A stretch of 64,000 nucleotides of DNA from Boesenbergia rotunda (taxonomy: Eukaryota > Streptophyta > Magnoliopsida > Zingiberales > Zingiberaceae). The stretch spans positions 190,870-254,869 of the forward strand of contig JAGFNQ010000188.1 of the NCBI GenBank assembly GCA_024364735.1, given 5' to 3'. The position numbers were made by a program, and so were the translations under genes. Below the pieces are notes generated by a model. The model was not told the DNA's origin, made no database searches, and was given only the letters and a program-made list of their open reading frames with translations. Shown in pieces: positions 1-11,603 of this stretch. The first letter of the stretch is position 1. Each line of letters starts with the position of its first letter.

Positions 1-286
1 ATATTTCGGTTAGTGATTTGTATATGTCGTATGAGTGTCATGTGCCCTAAGGGGCTTTTGTATTGGTTGTTTTATCGTAAGTCGGACCGGTCCGCAGTCA
101 GGTATGTTTTACTTAGTTGTCTGGTGTTTTTATGTTGTGTTTGTCTTTATTTTGAGGCCTGAGGCCAAATTATTAAACTGCGTGTGTGTTTGGATATTAT
201 ATGTATGTGTAAATTGTCCGCCGGACAGGGGAGGTGCTGTCCGATTTTCTATTGGACCAGCGGCTCCTGGGTCTCGGGGCGTGACA
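1..286 (+). mobile_element. 3' end of a Ty3/gypsy (Tekay/Del-like) LTR
   Basis: The sequence ends in GGGGCGTGACA at 286, a usual Tekay-type LTR terminus, and the tandem-repeat sequence of a Sirevirus LTR begins at the next base. The stretch around 236-286 matches, in reverse complement, the gypsy LTR at 5893-5975 (shared TGTCCGATTTTC and a terminal GGGCGTGA), so both belong to one family in opposite orientations. The rest of the element lies left of the window. The lineage is inferred from the terminus and from the related gag at 5.1-5.6 kb; no coding sequence is present here. Confidence 0.65.
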
Positions 287-644
287 GAAGGGCTGCTAGG
301 ATACAAAGCCCTAGCGAAGGAATGCTAGGCACCGGGCGAAGGACAGCTCGGCATCCAAGACCTGGCAAAGGACCGTCAGGCAAAAGTCCAACCAAAGGAG
401 CGGTTGGCATCAGGTATATTCTCCCGAGAGGAGTAGGTGAGGACGCGTTCCCCGTCGAGGGAACAGTAGGCGTCGGTTCGACCTAGGGCTCCATTTTGGA
501 GACCAAAGTCAGAACCAAGACAGCTAAGGCTGTATAAACTAACCACTTGATGTTTTGTTGTGTTTTGGACTAACCCTGGATGCAGGATCGAAGGAACGAG
601 TGTCTGCAGCTCAGAGTGCCCAAAGGAGTGAGGCAACAGCTGAC

Positions 645-1055
645 CAGGGCGCCCGGAGTGTCCCGGGCGCCCCCAAGGTGAACACAAAACACACAAGCAA
701 AAAGTACACTTCGACAGTACATACTGCGGGCGCCCCCGTGCTCCCGGGCGCCCCCAAGGAGCATACAAAACAAGTCAAGAGGAAAAGGCTTCGAATAGCT
801 GCTGGGACGGGCACCCTCGTGCTCCCGGGCGCCCCCGTGGTCTCGGGCGCCCCCTGCGCTGCGGGCGCCCCCATGCGCAAGCCTTGAACCAGAAGCCATC
901 GAAGCCAAGCAGATAACGTTTGACCCGGTCAATCCGGGCGCCCCGAGCGCTCCGGGCGCCCCGGTCAAAGCGGATCCAGAGGATAGACGCTGACCGAGAC
1001 TTTGGCGGATCAAAGGCCACGTGGGGGGCGCCCTCGACGTCCCGGGCGCCCCAGG
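645..1055. repeat. Array of GGGCGCCC/CCCGGGCGCC palindromes in the E2 LTR
   Basis: Roughly ten GC palindromes of the type GGGCGCCC are spaced by 10-60 bases within the U3 part of the LTR, mostly as pairs such as GGCGCCCGG...CCGGGCGCC that can fold back. The same kind of array, with fewer members, occurs in the S1 and S2 LTRs just upstream of the TATA box. Open reading frames on both strands here are by-products of the base composition. Confidence 0.7.
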
Positions 1056-1058
1056 CCC

Positions 1059-1066
1059 TATATAAA
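1059..1066 (+). promoter_or_regulatory. TATA box of the E2 LTR
   Basis: TATATAAA is followed by GGACC and a CTTCAGGACA segment shared with the S1, S2 and E3 LTRs just downstream of their TATA boxes. This is the expected U3/R boundary, placing R-U5 at about 1090-1472. Confidence 0.6.
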
Positions 1067-1472
1067 GGACCCTCGACCAAGGCTTCAGGACATCACTTCA
1101 ATTCAACGCCTCAAAGCTCTTCTGCTCTCACGCCTTGCTCCGGAAACCTTCCAACACGAGCCAACGATGTCCTGCTGCTTCGAGAAATTCGATCTACTCT
1201 GGACGTCGGTAAAGAAGAGCGTGTTTTGTTTACTGCACTTATTTTTTTTTGTAATCAAATTATTGTAAACTGTTTGCGCCTATATAGAATTTCCCAAAGT
1301 AAACGGTCAACGACCGTGGGCCTTAGAGTAGGAGTCGACACAGGCTCCGAACCAAGTAAAACCTCCCGTGTTTGCGTTGTGTATTTTTAACTTTGCTATG
1401 CAATTGCTATTTACGTAAATCCGAAAGTTTTCCGATATTCACCCCCCCTCTATCGGTTTTCTCGATCCAACA

Positions 1473-3457
1473 AAACTTGATCAACCTAGTATTGGGTGGA
1501 GGTGAGATGATAGTACGTTAGGGAAGCCAATTCTAATAAGGTCAAGTATACTTGGTCTCTTTAGACTGGTGAAACTAGCCGAAGCTACCGATCTAAGATC
1601 CAAACTAGTTACACCAGAATTTATCAATAAGTAATTTTGAAAATGAAATTTCATTAAAAGGCTTTGTCAAGGAAAGGGTTGATGATCCAATAAGGCTACG
1701 ACCAAAGAAGGCCTAGTACCTCGCCAAGACCTGGAAGCCAATTTTTTGAAATTCAAATTCAAGTTACTTCATGTCAAATTCAAATCTAACACAAGCTTCA
1801 ATTAAATCTTAAAATTAAAAATAAATTAAAGAAAAATGATTCAAGCATCTCACAATACACCTATAAGGCAATCATGCTTGTTGTATTGATACATCTAAAA
1901 TGGGTGAGATGTTAAGGACTAATAAATTGAAAAATATTTTTCAAAATTGTTTTTCAAAATCATTAGAATATTTTTCTAAAAATATATTTTCAAAATAGTG
2001 TCTCAACATAATAATGTTTTTATGGAATTCATGCTTGTCTGATTGAATATACATACTATACGTTTTTCAAAAATTATATCATTTCAAAAATTGTTTGACT
2101 CACTCATTTAGACACAAGCTTCTTAGGATAACACTAAAGTTCCTTAAGGCACTTAGATAGAGTCAAACGGTGTTGGATGCAGGGGGAGTGTTTTGTTCTT
2201 TTTATTTAAAAAAAGTATTTTTCGAAAACTGCACCTTAATTTGCATTACATATGTTTTCAAAATTATCTTCTTTCCAAATTGTGGCTTCAAAATTTATCT
2301 ACTTAAAAATTATCGGTTCTTTGACTTTGATAAACCCTAAAGACACAGAGAAAAGGTCCACTTTATGATCTTTAAAGACTCCTAGGACGTGTCAAATTTA
2401 GGGGGAGTCTAACAAGTTTTAAATTATTTTGAAAATTATTATTCTTTTGATCTGAATCAAACCTTAAGACTCAGAGGAAGAGTACTTGTGGTCAACAAGC
2501 TTCCCGGGACTGGGTCAAGTTTAGGGGGAGATTAAATTAAAAGAATTATTGAATATTTCAAATATTTTCATGCGCGGTATTTTCAAATCCTGTTGAAAAC
2601 ATAAGTATTCTTTCAAAATAGTATCAATTTTTTTTTAAAAAAAATACTATTATTTTCAAAAATTCATCTGGTTTTTTTTTAATCAATTTGAAATAATATC
2701 TTGAGATTGGAAAATCTTCCAGGGCACTTAGGAAACTGTCCTTGTAGTCAACAAGGTTTCCTATGATTGTGTCAGACTGAAAGATAAACCAAATCAAGTA
2801 TTATGACTTTAAAAATTTATACATTTTTCAAAATATACTTACATCCTATTTTTTTAAGTTATGTGAATTATGAAATTATTTTTATATTTACTTGAGTTTG
2901 AAAAATTTCCAGGACACTTAGGAAAATGTCCTTGTGGTCAACAAGGTTTCCTAGGATTGTATCAGACTGGAAAAGAAACCAAGTCAAGTAAAATAGTATA
3001 TTTTCAAAATGCATAATACTTTTCAAAATTTTTCAAAGTCTCATCTTTTTCAAAATATAGTTAGTACTGGCAAAATATGTATAATATTTTTCAGAAAAAC
3101 TTACGTTTTTCAAAATATCTTTCAAAACTGCTCTCTCAAAAGTACTTGCATGCTCCAAAGATCATCTTTTTCAAAATATTTGTACCTTCAAAAATCCGGT
3201 ATTTTCTCAAAAATATTGTCTATGTCTTCAAAAATTTTATGCTATTCTTTCAAAAATTTAGTAGTATTTTCAAAAAGAACCAAAGGTTTTCATTGTTGGT
3301 GCAAGTATTTTTTGGTTTTTTTTGATGTATGACAAAGGGGGAGAGGTATGCTTAAGTTAGAAATTTTTTCTAAAGTCAATTTTTCCCCAAGGATAGTAAG
3401 TTAGCCCCTTAAACCAATCTAACTTAAGTTATTGTCAAACATCAAAAAGGGGGAGAT
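1473..3457 (+). mobile_element. 3' internal region of Sirevirus E3 (no coding capacity)
   Basis: The start matches the sequence just downstream of gag in S2 (about 19,915), so the gag of this element would lie left of the inserted E2 LTR. No protease, integrase, RT or RNase H reading frame is present in any frame. The region holds the CTAAGC-like repeat segment (single copy here, triplicated in S1), a series of hairpin plus AGGGGGAG modules, an array of TTTTCAAAA motifs (3000-3300), and the polypurine tract AAAAAGGGGGAGAT abutting the 3' LTR. ORFs at 3.0-3.3 kb are readings of the TTTTCAAAA array. Confidence 0.75.
2329..2983 (+). repeat. Four hairpin modules with polypurine-like sites (E3)
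   Basis: There are degenerate modules of about 80 bases at 2329-2410, 2455-2533, 2700-2790 and 2893-2983. In the last three, CTTGT and ACAAG pair around a five-base loop (GGTCA or AGTCA), and an outer stem pairs GGAAG with CTTCC (2476-2480/2500-2504) or TAGGAAA with TTTCCTA (2729-2735/2757-2763; 2919-2925/2947-2953). The first two modules end in TTTAGGGGGAG, identical to the core of the true polypurine tract. Related modules recur in S1 and S2. Confidence 0.7.
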
Positions 3458-3594
3458 TGTTGGAGCAAGTTGCATCAATGATGTTCCTCTTGAAGTGTTT
3501 TAATGTTTGACAATATACTTAAGTCAGTGATATACTAAATAGACAAAGGGGAGTAAGAGAGAAGTAACCTTAGTTGAAGAAAAGTCCTAGTTAA

Positions 3595-3935
3595 TCTAGG
3601 CATCGGAACCCTAAAGACCTAGCGAAGGGCTGCTAGGCACCTAGCGAAGGACTGCTAGGTATTGAAACTCTAAGACCTAACGAAGGGCTGTTAGGCACCT
3701 AGCGAAGGGCTGCTAGGTATCGTAACCCTAAGACCTAGCGAAGGGCTGCTAGGCACCTAGTGAAGGACTACTAGGCATAGAAGACCTAGCGAAGGGCTGC
3801 TAGGCACCTAGTGAAGGACTACTAGGCATAGAAGACCTAGCGAAGGGCTGCTAGACACCTGGCGAAAGATTGCTAGGGAAAGAAGACCTGGCGAAGGACT
3901 GCTAGGCACCTGGCGAAGGATTGCTAGGGAATGAA
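3595..3935. repeat. Tandem CCTAGCGAAGGGCTGCTAGG units in the E3 LTR
   Basis: About a dozen degenerate copies of a 20-30-base unit, each a short inverted repeat (CCTAGC...GCTAGG), sit at the start of U3. The S3 LTR has an unrelated but similarly built array (CCTAGT-GGG-ACTAGG) in the same place, and S1 and S2 have units of the type CTGG...CTGGGCAC. Confidence 0.8.
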
Positions 3936-4586
3936 GTCTTGGTCCGAGGGACTAAGCAACTTAGCTGAGCGATGACTAAGGACAGGAGTAGACACGGGTC
4001 AGGGTTTGGGCGTCTCGAGGTCCGGAAGAATCGGAAGCTAAGCAAAAGTCCACCCGAAGGGCTGGGTGGCAACCGTCTCCTGAAAGGAGTAGGTGAAGGG
4101 CGAGTTCTCGGGGATAGGTACTCGTGCCGATTCGACCTAGGGTTTCGTGCAAATCTGAAGTCCGAACCAAGTCCTTAAGCTTAATATTCTATGCATATAT
4201 GCTTTGTGTTTGTGTATCTTGCAGGTAACAAGAACCGGAGACAAAGCAAGCAGAAAAACCAGCTGTGCAGTCTTTGTGCAGGGCGCCCTCAACAGCCAGG
4301 GTGCCCTCAACAGCCAGGGCGCCCTGAGCCAATGGTAAAAATGCAGTAAACGTGAAGCAGGCAGAACAGGTGTCAAGCAGGGTGCCCTGAGCGTCCGAGG
4401 CGCCCTGGTTCAAAGCTGTATTTGCAGTTTCGAACCCAAAACATAGATAAGCCATCATGAGGGCGCCCGGGAAGTCCGGGGTGCCCTGGTCAAAGGTCTT
4501 ATCACCTGCAGCGAAGTAGGCGCAAGGATAAGAGTTGACCGAGTCATCCTGGGCAAACCCAGCGTCCAGGGCGCCCCCAGGAGACC

Positions 4587-4593
4587 TATATAA
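4587..4593 (+). promoter_or_regulatory. TATA box of the E3 LTR
   Basis: TATATAA is followed by GGGGCTTCGACCCC and GCTTCAG, the same arrangement as in the E2, S1 and S2 LTRs. Confidence 0.6.
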
Positions 4594-5089
4594 GGGGCTT
4601 CGACCCCTCTGCTTCAGTAACAACATTCCAGAGCGATTCTGATCATTCCGACCGACAACAACGCGCTAGAAACAAGGCTCTACGACCGGGAGGCTCCAGG
4701 AGGAGGTGCGCGACACTTCGGAGGTCCAGATCGGCCGAGTTTCAGATTTTTGTTCGGTTTGATTTCATTTAATTACGCACTTAATTTTTCTATATTATTG
4801 CTTGTAATCTTGCACTGTAAGTCGGGTTTCTCCACCTCCGAAAAGTCCGGGAAGGAGACCAATAGTGGACGGGCGTTCCCGTGCATAGGCCTTGGATGTA
4901 CTGACCCTGGGGGGTCAGGAACCAAGTAAAAATCCGCTGTGTACCTGTGTTCTTTTCGTTTTTATTTTCCGCTGTGCTACTAATATTTTAAGTCTAGAAC
5001 GAACTAAAGTTTTCTACGAAGTTTCCGCGAGTAATTTGAACGGTCGATATTCACCCCCCCCCCCCTCTATCGACGGCACCGGTCCTACA

Positions 5090-5629
5090 CTTGGATCTGC
5101 ACCTCTGTGGAATAGGGTAAGTTAACCCTTCACGGGCATTGCTAAGGCAGGGATCCGTGATCTATCCAATGGCCAGCCCACAGGGGGCAGTTACCATAGG
5201 CGGTACTGCCGGAAGCACTGTCGTAGACGCCATGTGTGGTATGACTGACCATACCGTGGGAGGAACAATAGGAGGTAATGAAGTAAATGTCACGGGTGAA
5301 ACCATAGTATATATCGGAGTAGGTACCACGGGTGAGACTGTTGTACATAATGGTGGTGGCAACCCTGGCGAAATTATGAAAATCACCGGAGTAGGTGGCA
5401 TCGGTGAAACTGTGGGAATCGATAACTGAAATAGGGAAGGAACCCCCATTGGCTGAGGATCTTGATATCCTGGAACTCTCTGGTGAACAAGGGTTGCCTC
5501 AGTCATCCTCTCATTAGACCTTGTTGCCTGACCGGCAGTCCTAACTCCTACTGCCTCGCGTGGCTGCCTAGGTGGTCGTCCCTGACCACCCCGTCTATGA
5601 GGTGGAGTCAACTCAATACGGCGAGACAT
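5090..5629 (-). pseudogene. Ty3/gypsy (Tekay/Del-like) gag, N-terminal fragment
   Basis: Reading leftward from ATG at 5629, the frame begins MSRRIELTPPHRRGGQGRPP with a basic segment and PRQPREA, followed by a long proline- and valine-rich stretch. This is the usual start of chromovirus-type gag upstream of the Retrotrans_gag domain. The frame meets TAG at 5162-5164; reading through it, the same frame continues to 5090, where the Sirevirus E3 LTR cuts it. A primer-binding site and leader lie just upstream (5866-5885), which supports this as the true gag start. The remainder is left of the window beyond E3. The plus-strand ORF over the same bases is a shadow of this gag. Confidence 0.6.
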
Positions 5630-5892
5630 CCTGTTATGACAGTACCAAAATATCATGAAAAGTTCAAGTCTACAAATCTTTATCAATTTACCTATTTGTC
5701 GGCTGGAAATGTCCCGTCACCGCCAAGCCCAAAGTAAATGACTTCAAAACAAAATTCGTAAACTCCGAAACACCAAAACCGACGAGTATCGAAAAATCAA
5801 TCTAATATTGAACAAATTTATATCAGACAAAATTCGAGAAATCCACTAACACCCAAGTTTACTCGCCAACTTGGCTCTGATACCAAATACAG
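5630..5892 (-). other. Gypsy leader with primer-binding site
   Basis: On the minus strand, TGGTATCAGAGCCAAGTTGG (5866-5885) is a primer-binding site complementary to the 3' end of initiator tRNA-Met. It lies a few bases inside the LTR end (GGGCGTGATA, near 5893) and is followed by a leader of about 235 bases to the gag ATG. The LTR terminus reads GATA where the related LTR at 286 reads GACA, a C-to-T change in the terminal CA. Confidence 0.65.
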
Positions 5893-5975
5893 TATCACGC
5901 CCTAAGGAGTTGCATGTCCGACGAAAATCGGACAACGCCTCCCTGTACGACAGACATTATGAATCTTGTATATAT
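5893..5975 (-). mobile_element. Gypsy 5' LTR, portion left of Angela-1
   Basis: This is the end of the minus-strand gypsy LTR. It shares TGTCCGATTTTC and the terminal GGGCGTGA with the plus-strand LTR at 1-286. Angela-1 interrupts it at 5975/5976 with target duplication TATAT (5971-5975 and 44235-44239); the LTR resumes at 44235. Confidence 0.7.
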
Positions 5976-7646
5976 TGTAGGGATCTATAGGTAAAAACAT
6001 TTAAAATCGCAGTGGAAATAAGATCCCTCGAGCGATCCATGCGAAAGAAAAACTCATACAAAGTGATCTACAATTCCTATCTTATAGGAATACCTTTGTC
6101 GCGCACCCTTCGCTTATCCCGCTAGTCCTTTGGTTCACCAAATCTCTTGCACGTTCAAGCTTTCGTGCCTCTATGAGTATCCACATGAACACAATCTACG
6201 CCTTGAAGAAGAACCACCTTAGTTGTGCTAGCAACTTGGGATGGTTCACAAAGCACAAGAACCTCCACTAGAGAGTTATGAACAAGGAGGAAGAAAGAAG
6301 AGGAAGAGAGATGCCCCCTCTAGCCTTTGACAAGGGGGGGGTATTTATACTCATCTAATGAATACCAAGGGTCTATGACCCTTGAGCTCCTCTCATCTTA
6401 ATGCTAATAAAACCCAATGAATACCAAGCCTCTTGGTATTCCTTGAGACTCTTAATATTCTATTCATCTAATAGAATGTCTCTTAGCCTTCCTCTTAAAT
6501 AATATTTATTAAACCCTTTAATGAATATTATCCATAATTAAGTGGTTGAGTCTAATCTAGATGAGTCTAACTCAAATTAGACTCAATCCCATAATCTAAT
6601 TGGATTCACTTGAGTCTAACTCAATTAATCCAATTCGAATCAAATATTAGTCAAACCAAGATCAATTAATCTCCGAAGCATCGTGTCCTTAGTGTGTTAC
6701 CCAATAGGTTCTCGTAACGTTGGCAATGTGTCTAAACCACTTTAGACACATAAGCAATGAGCGGCATCTAGCAATGCATCATTGCTACCCAAGTAACAAG
6801 AAAAGTCGAGATCCGACTAAACTTCCGTGACTATGATAATGTATAACCTTGTCCATCTATCCTCGATATCTAGATTGACAATGAGGCATAGACCGTGTCA
6901 TCCTCAGTCAATCTTGTGTTTCTTGATCCCCGAGTAAACTCACTCAAACAAATAAACTCAATATCTCATATTGACTCATTTGAGCATGACCATGCGTTTT
7001 AGTAGTCCTACTCGATCAAGGGGCCCACAGATATCACTCCCGTTATATGGGAGGAATAGATCTCATCTACATCACTCACATCCCTCCGCATATTTCATTA
7101 CATACCCAGTGATCGCCTTTATAGTCCGCCCTGTTGCGGGTGACGTTTGACGATACCAAAGTACATAACTACTTATGTAGGGAACCGTAGTGACTTCAGG
7201 TCTAAGGACTATTCATACTAATAGTCACTTGAGAAAGTTTATGACACTCATATGATAATCTATGAAACTTTCTCATGACGGGTCAATTCACTACACATTC
7301 TCCAATATATACCCATGTGTCAACTTGATATCACATATCCATGACTAGTGAGCTCAAGTCATCAGTTGACCTACATGCTAGTCTCCATGCATTAATATTG
7401 TCCTTGAATATTAATACTTGACTAGGAATGGTTTAGAGTAGTGTTCTATACATCATCTCACTATCGATTCAACCAATCGATATGATGTAGATAAGAACCT
7501 AAGACCCAAGAATATTATTATACTTAGTTATTTGGCACAAATACATAGTAAGTATAATAACCAATCATACCTTATTAATTATAGAATATGATACAAAATA
7601 TCCCTAGTCAATCATCACATAATTGGCTCTAGGGCTCCTACTAACA
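5976..7646 (-). mobile_element. Angela-1 3' LTR
   Basis: In plus orientation the 1671-bp LTR runs from TGTAGGGATC to CTACTAACA and is closely similar throughout to 42562-44234 and 47463-49137. Its minus-strand TATA box TATAAATA is at 6342-6349, just upstream of a C-run (GGGGGGGG on the plus strand). Short inverted copies such as AATGAATACCAAG and GAGTCTAACTCAA recur in U3. ORFs in either direction within the LTR are not genes. Confidence 0.9.
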
Positions 7647-7662
7647 ATCTCCCACTAGCACT
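7647..7662 (-). other. Polypurine tract of Angela-1
   Basis: On the minus strand, GCTAGTGGGAGATT abuts the 3' LTR (plus-strand reading ATCTCCCACTAGC). This is the expected plus-strand primer site for reverse transcription. Confidence 0.7.
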
Positions 7663-7666
7663 AGTG

Positions 7667-10214
7667 TCAATCACTGTAATATCTAATACCCAGTGACCTG
7701 GTATGACCATCATGCTTCTTTTGTGCCAAAGCCTTAGTCAAAAGATCCGCGATGTTAGCATCTGTGGGTACTCTGCATATCCTCACATCTCCTCTATCGA
7801 TGATCTCTCGAATGAGATGGAAGCGCCGTAGTATGTGTTTGGTCCGCTGATGAGAGCGAGGTTCCTTAGCCTGTGCAATAGCCCCATTGTTGTCACAATA
7901 GAGGTCTATCGGGTCTACTATGCTAGGAACCACACCAAGCTCTGTAATGAACATTCGGATCCAAACAGCCTCTTTTGCTGCCTCAGATGCAGCAATATAC
8001 TCGGCCTCTGTTGTAGAATCTGCGACTGTGCCCTGCTTCGAACTCTTCAAGCTCACAGCGCCACCATTCAAGCAAAATACATATCCTGACTGCGGTCTAA
8101 AATCATCCCTGTCTGTTTGGAAGCTTGCGTCACTGTAACCCTTTACAGCTAACTCCTCATCGCCTCCAAATATTAAGAAATATTCTTTCGTCCTTCGTAA
8201 GTACTTAAGAATATTCTTGACAGCTGTCCAGTGACTTTCACCTCGATCTGATTGGTACCTGCTCGTCATGCTCAAAGCATACGAAACATCTGGTCGAGTA
8301 CAAAGCATGGCGTACATGATAGACCCTATAGCGGATGCATAAGGGATCTGATCCATACAATCTCTCTCCTCCTTAGAAGAGGGACCTTGAGTCTTCGAAA
8401 GACTCACACCATATGACATTGGCAGAAATCCCTTCTTAGAATTCTACATGGCAAAACAAATAAGCACATTGTCAATATATGTACTCTGACTTAAGCCAAG
8501 CAATCTCTTAGATCTATCTCTATAGATCTTGATGCCTAGGATATAGGCTGCTTCACCTAAGTCTTTCATTGAGAAACAATTCCCTAGCCACGTCTTCAGA
8601 GACTGTAGTGAAGGGATATCATTCCCAATGAGGAGTATGTCATCTACATACAAGATCAGGAAGATAACTGTGCTCCTACTAACCCTCTTGTAGACACAGG
8701 GTTCATCTTTATTCTTGATGAAACCAAACGCTTTGATTGCATCATCGAATCGAAGATTCCAGCTTCGAGAAGCTTGCTTTGGCCCATAAATGGACCTTTG
8801 CAATTTATATACCTTTGCAGCATGCTCTGGATCTACAAAACCCTCAGGTTGTGTCATGTACACATCCTCGAGTAAATTCCCATTTAGGAATGCGGTTTTG
8901 ACATCCATCTGCCAGATTTCGTAGTCATGGTAAGCTGCAATAGCAAGCATGATCCGAATAGACTTAAGCATCGTCACTGGTGAAAAGGTTTCATCATAGT
9001 CGATACCATGAATTTGTTTGAAACCTTTAGCTACCAATCGCCCTTTATAGGTATGCATGCGTCCATCCATGTCAGTCTTTCTTCTAAAGACCCACTTACA
9101 CCCAATGGGTTTAATTCCCTCAGGTGGATCAACCAAAGTCCATACTTGGTTAGTGTACATGGATTCCATTTCGGATCTCATGGCCTCTAGCCATTTCTCA
9201 AAATTTGGGCTCATCATAGCTTCATGATAGGATGTAGGCTCATTCAACTCAATAAGCGTAACATCATCATGGTCAGACAAGAGAAATGAGTATCTCTCAG
9301 GCTGACGACGTATTCTATCAGATCTGCGAAGAGGTTGATCTACTTGAACAGCTTGTTGTTCCACAACTTCTTATGCAACAATCTCATGATCCATAACATC
9401 TTGTGGTGCTTGTTCAATGTCCATTAAGGCCTCAGTACTATCTGCATCTTGAACTTCTTCAAGATGGATTTTACTCTCACTAGTTCTTCTAAAAATAAAC
9501 TCCTTTTCTAGAAAAACACCATTTCTAGCGACAAACACTTTGCCTTGTGTGGGATTGTAAAAGTAATATCCCTTCGTTTCCTTGGGATATCCTACAAAAT
9601 AGCACTTATCAAATTTGGGTCCTAGTTTATCTGAGACTTGACGTCGAACGTAAGCCTCACAACCCCAAATCTTCATAAAAGACATCGTGGGACTCTTCCC
9701 AGTCTATATCGTATATGGTGTCTTTGTGATGACCTTTGATGGAACTCTGTTAAGTGTGAAAAGAGTCATCTCTAGAGCGAATCCCCAGAAGGAAGTAGGA
9801 AGGTCTGTCTGACTCATCATCAATCGTACCATATCTAATAGAGTACGATTTCTCCGCTCGGACACACCATTGCATTGTGGTGTTCCAGGTGGAGTGAGTT
9901 GGGATATGATCCCACACTCTGCTAGATGGTCACGAAACTCTTGGCTAAGGTATTCACCACCTCGATCTAATCGAAGCATCTTAATACTCTTGCCAAGTTG
10001 GTTTTGTACTTCACTTTTGAATTCTTTAAACTTTTCAAAGGATTCCGACTTATGTTTCATGAGATACACATAGCCGTATCTACTGACATCATCAGTGAAA
10101 GTGATGAAGTACTGATAGCCTCCTCTAGCTGCGACATTGAAAGGTCCACATACATCAGTATGTATGAGTCCTAACAAGTCTGTCGCTCTTTCACCGTGTC
10201 CACTAAATGGAGTC
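7667..10214 (-). pseudogene. Angela-1 pol: integrase core, RT and RNase H (decayed)
   Basis: A single minus-strand frame runs from 10214 to 7667 with stops at 9704-9706, 9371-9373 and 8444-8446. In order: integrase core with the catalytic triad in IHTDVCGP, RLDRGGEY and NGVSERRNRT; the KIWGCEAYVRR segment and C-terminal integrase (9685-9371); reverse transcriptase with the YVDD box in LILYVDDILLIGND (9364-8444); and RNase H with the DNNGAIAQAKEPRSHQRTKH segment and C-terminus (8419-7667). The first stop falls at a Trp position (YTI-stop where related copies have YETW). The S1 insertion at 10214/10215 separates this part from the protease and integrase zinc finger at 39846-40460; the reading frame is continuous across it once the insertion and one target copy are discounted. 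Confidence 0.9.
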
Positions 10215-11603
10215 TGTTGGTGCAGGAAGCACCATATCGAACCTTGTTTTGATATTGGCAAAGGATTCAATGTTAAGTACTATTTGTGATCTAATGATGT
10301 TACTCAAGTATGCAGGAAAAGTCTTAGGAACACTAGGCACAAAGTCCTGGTTCTTAGAATTGGGCAATAAGTCCTGGCCACGGCCTGGGCAACTAAGTCT
10401 TGACATAAAGTTGGGCAATAAGTCTTGGTTGTGGACTGGGCACTAAGACCTGGCCGAGGGCTGGGCACCGAAGACCTGGTTCGAGGAATTGGGCACTAAG
10501 ACCAGGCCGAGGGTTGGGCACCGAAGACCTGGTTCAAGGAATTGAGCACTAAGTCCTGGTCACGGACTGGGCACGAAGACCTGGTGAGTAAAGCTGGGCA
10601 AAAGTCCAACCGGAGGAGCCGGTTGGCAAAAAGGTAAATTCTCCTGAGAGGAGTAGGTGAGGATGCATTCCCCATCGAGGGAACATTAGGCGTTGGTTTA
10701 ACCTAGGGTTCCACTTGGGAGACCCAAAGTCAGAACCAAGACAGCTACGGTTGTAAATATTGACTAACATTCTTGCGTTGTATGTTTTGAAACTAACCTT
10801 GGTTGTAGAGACCGAAGGAATGCGTTGTTGCAGCTCAGAACGCCCCAAAGGAAGGGAGCAGGCAACTGGGCTAGGCGCCCGGGAGGTCCCGGGCGCCCAA
10901 GTTCAAGGCCAAAACAGCAAGGAAGCAAGAACCGCATCGAAACCACACTAGGCTAGGCGCCCTGGAGGTCCTAGGCGCCCAAGGTCAAAGCCAAAGAGGT
11001 AATCGAAGCAAATCAGCCACGAAGCCAGCGGACCAAGTCAAGCTAGGTGCCCAGGAGGTCCCTGGCGCCCCAGTTAGCTCCAGAGGCCGAGTCGAAGGGG
11101 ATAAGCGCTGACCGAGTTGCGGATTGAGTTTTCCGCAGATGAAGGCACGTGTCAGGCGCCCCCGACGTCTCAGGCTCCCCCAGGAGCACTATAAAAGGGT
11201 GCTCGACCCCAAGGCTTCAGAACAACAACTTTCTAATGCTCCAAAGCTTTTCGTTCAAGCGCTCCGCTCCGGCAAACTCCGATTTTGAGATTCCAGCGCC
11301 GATGACGACCCTCTACTCTGAAGTACAATCCACATTGGGTGTCGGTAACGAAAAGTGTAGCTCTTTTCATTTACTGTAATATTCTTGTACTAAAATTTGT
11401 AAACCTTTTGCGCAATTATAGAATTGCCCAAAGTAAACGGTCAAGGACCGTGGGCCTTGGAGTAGGAGCCGACCGTGACTCCAAACCAAGTAAAATACTT
11501 GTGTTTTCGTGTGATTGTTTTGTTTCCGCTGCATTTACTCTTTCCTTAATCCGAAAAAGTTTTAACGATATTCACCCCCTCTATCGTTTATCTCGATCCA
11601 ACA
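10215..11603 (+). mobile_element. S1 5' LTR
   Basis: The 1389-bp LTR runs from TGTTGGTGCA to GATCCAACA. U3 begins with degenerate repeats of CTGG..CTGGGCAC type (10340-10600), then a hairpin CCAACCGG-AGGAG-CCGGTTGG (10614-10634) and further short stems (GGAGAG- and TTCCC/GGGAA-type) to 10700, GGCGCCC palindromes (10875-11070), a TATA box TATAAAA at 11190-11196, and R-U5 ending in the C-run plus TCTATCG motif. Confidence 0.9.

Larger units (their letters stand above)
287..1472 (+). mobile_element. Sirevirus-type LTR remnant (E2), broken by the gypsy LTR
   Basis: This is the right portion of a long copia LTR related to S1 and S2. It has GAAGG-type tandem repeats at 287-380, a hairpin module at 388-480, GC-rich arrays of GGGCGCCC palindromes at 645-1055, a TATA box, and the Sirevirus-like terminus with a C-run followed by TCTATCG, ending CCAACA at 1472. 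Sequence right of 1472 is Sirevirus internal DNA matching the region downstream of gag in S1 and S2, so this LTR was inserted into another Sirevirus (E3). Whether it is a solo LTR or a 3' LTR cannot be told, because the left part is outside the window. Confidence 0.8.
3458..5089 (+). mobile_element. 3' LTR of Sirevirus E3
   Basis: The LTR opens with TGTTGGAGCA directly after the polypurine tract AAAAAGGGGGAGAT and closes with GGTCCTACA after the Sirevirus-like C-run plus TCTATCGA motif. Length is 1632 bp. Parts in order: CCTAGCGAAGG tandem repeats (3595-3935), a hairpin module (4040-4130), GGGCGCCCT palindromes (4265-4570), TATA box, and R-U5. The right flank begins CTTGG and then becomes gypsy gag, so the element was inserted in that gag. 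The 5' LTR is left of the window, so the target duplication cannot be verified. Confidence 0.85.

Noticed and set aside
570..1013. ORFs on both strands rich in Gly, Ala, Pro and Arg
   Set aside because: They are readings of the GGGCGCCC palindrome array of an LTR; all frames look alike.
5139..5737. Plus-strand ORFs over the gypsy gag
   Set aside because: Shadows of the minus-strand gag, which has the PBS, leader and recognisable basic N-terminus.
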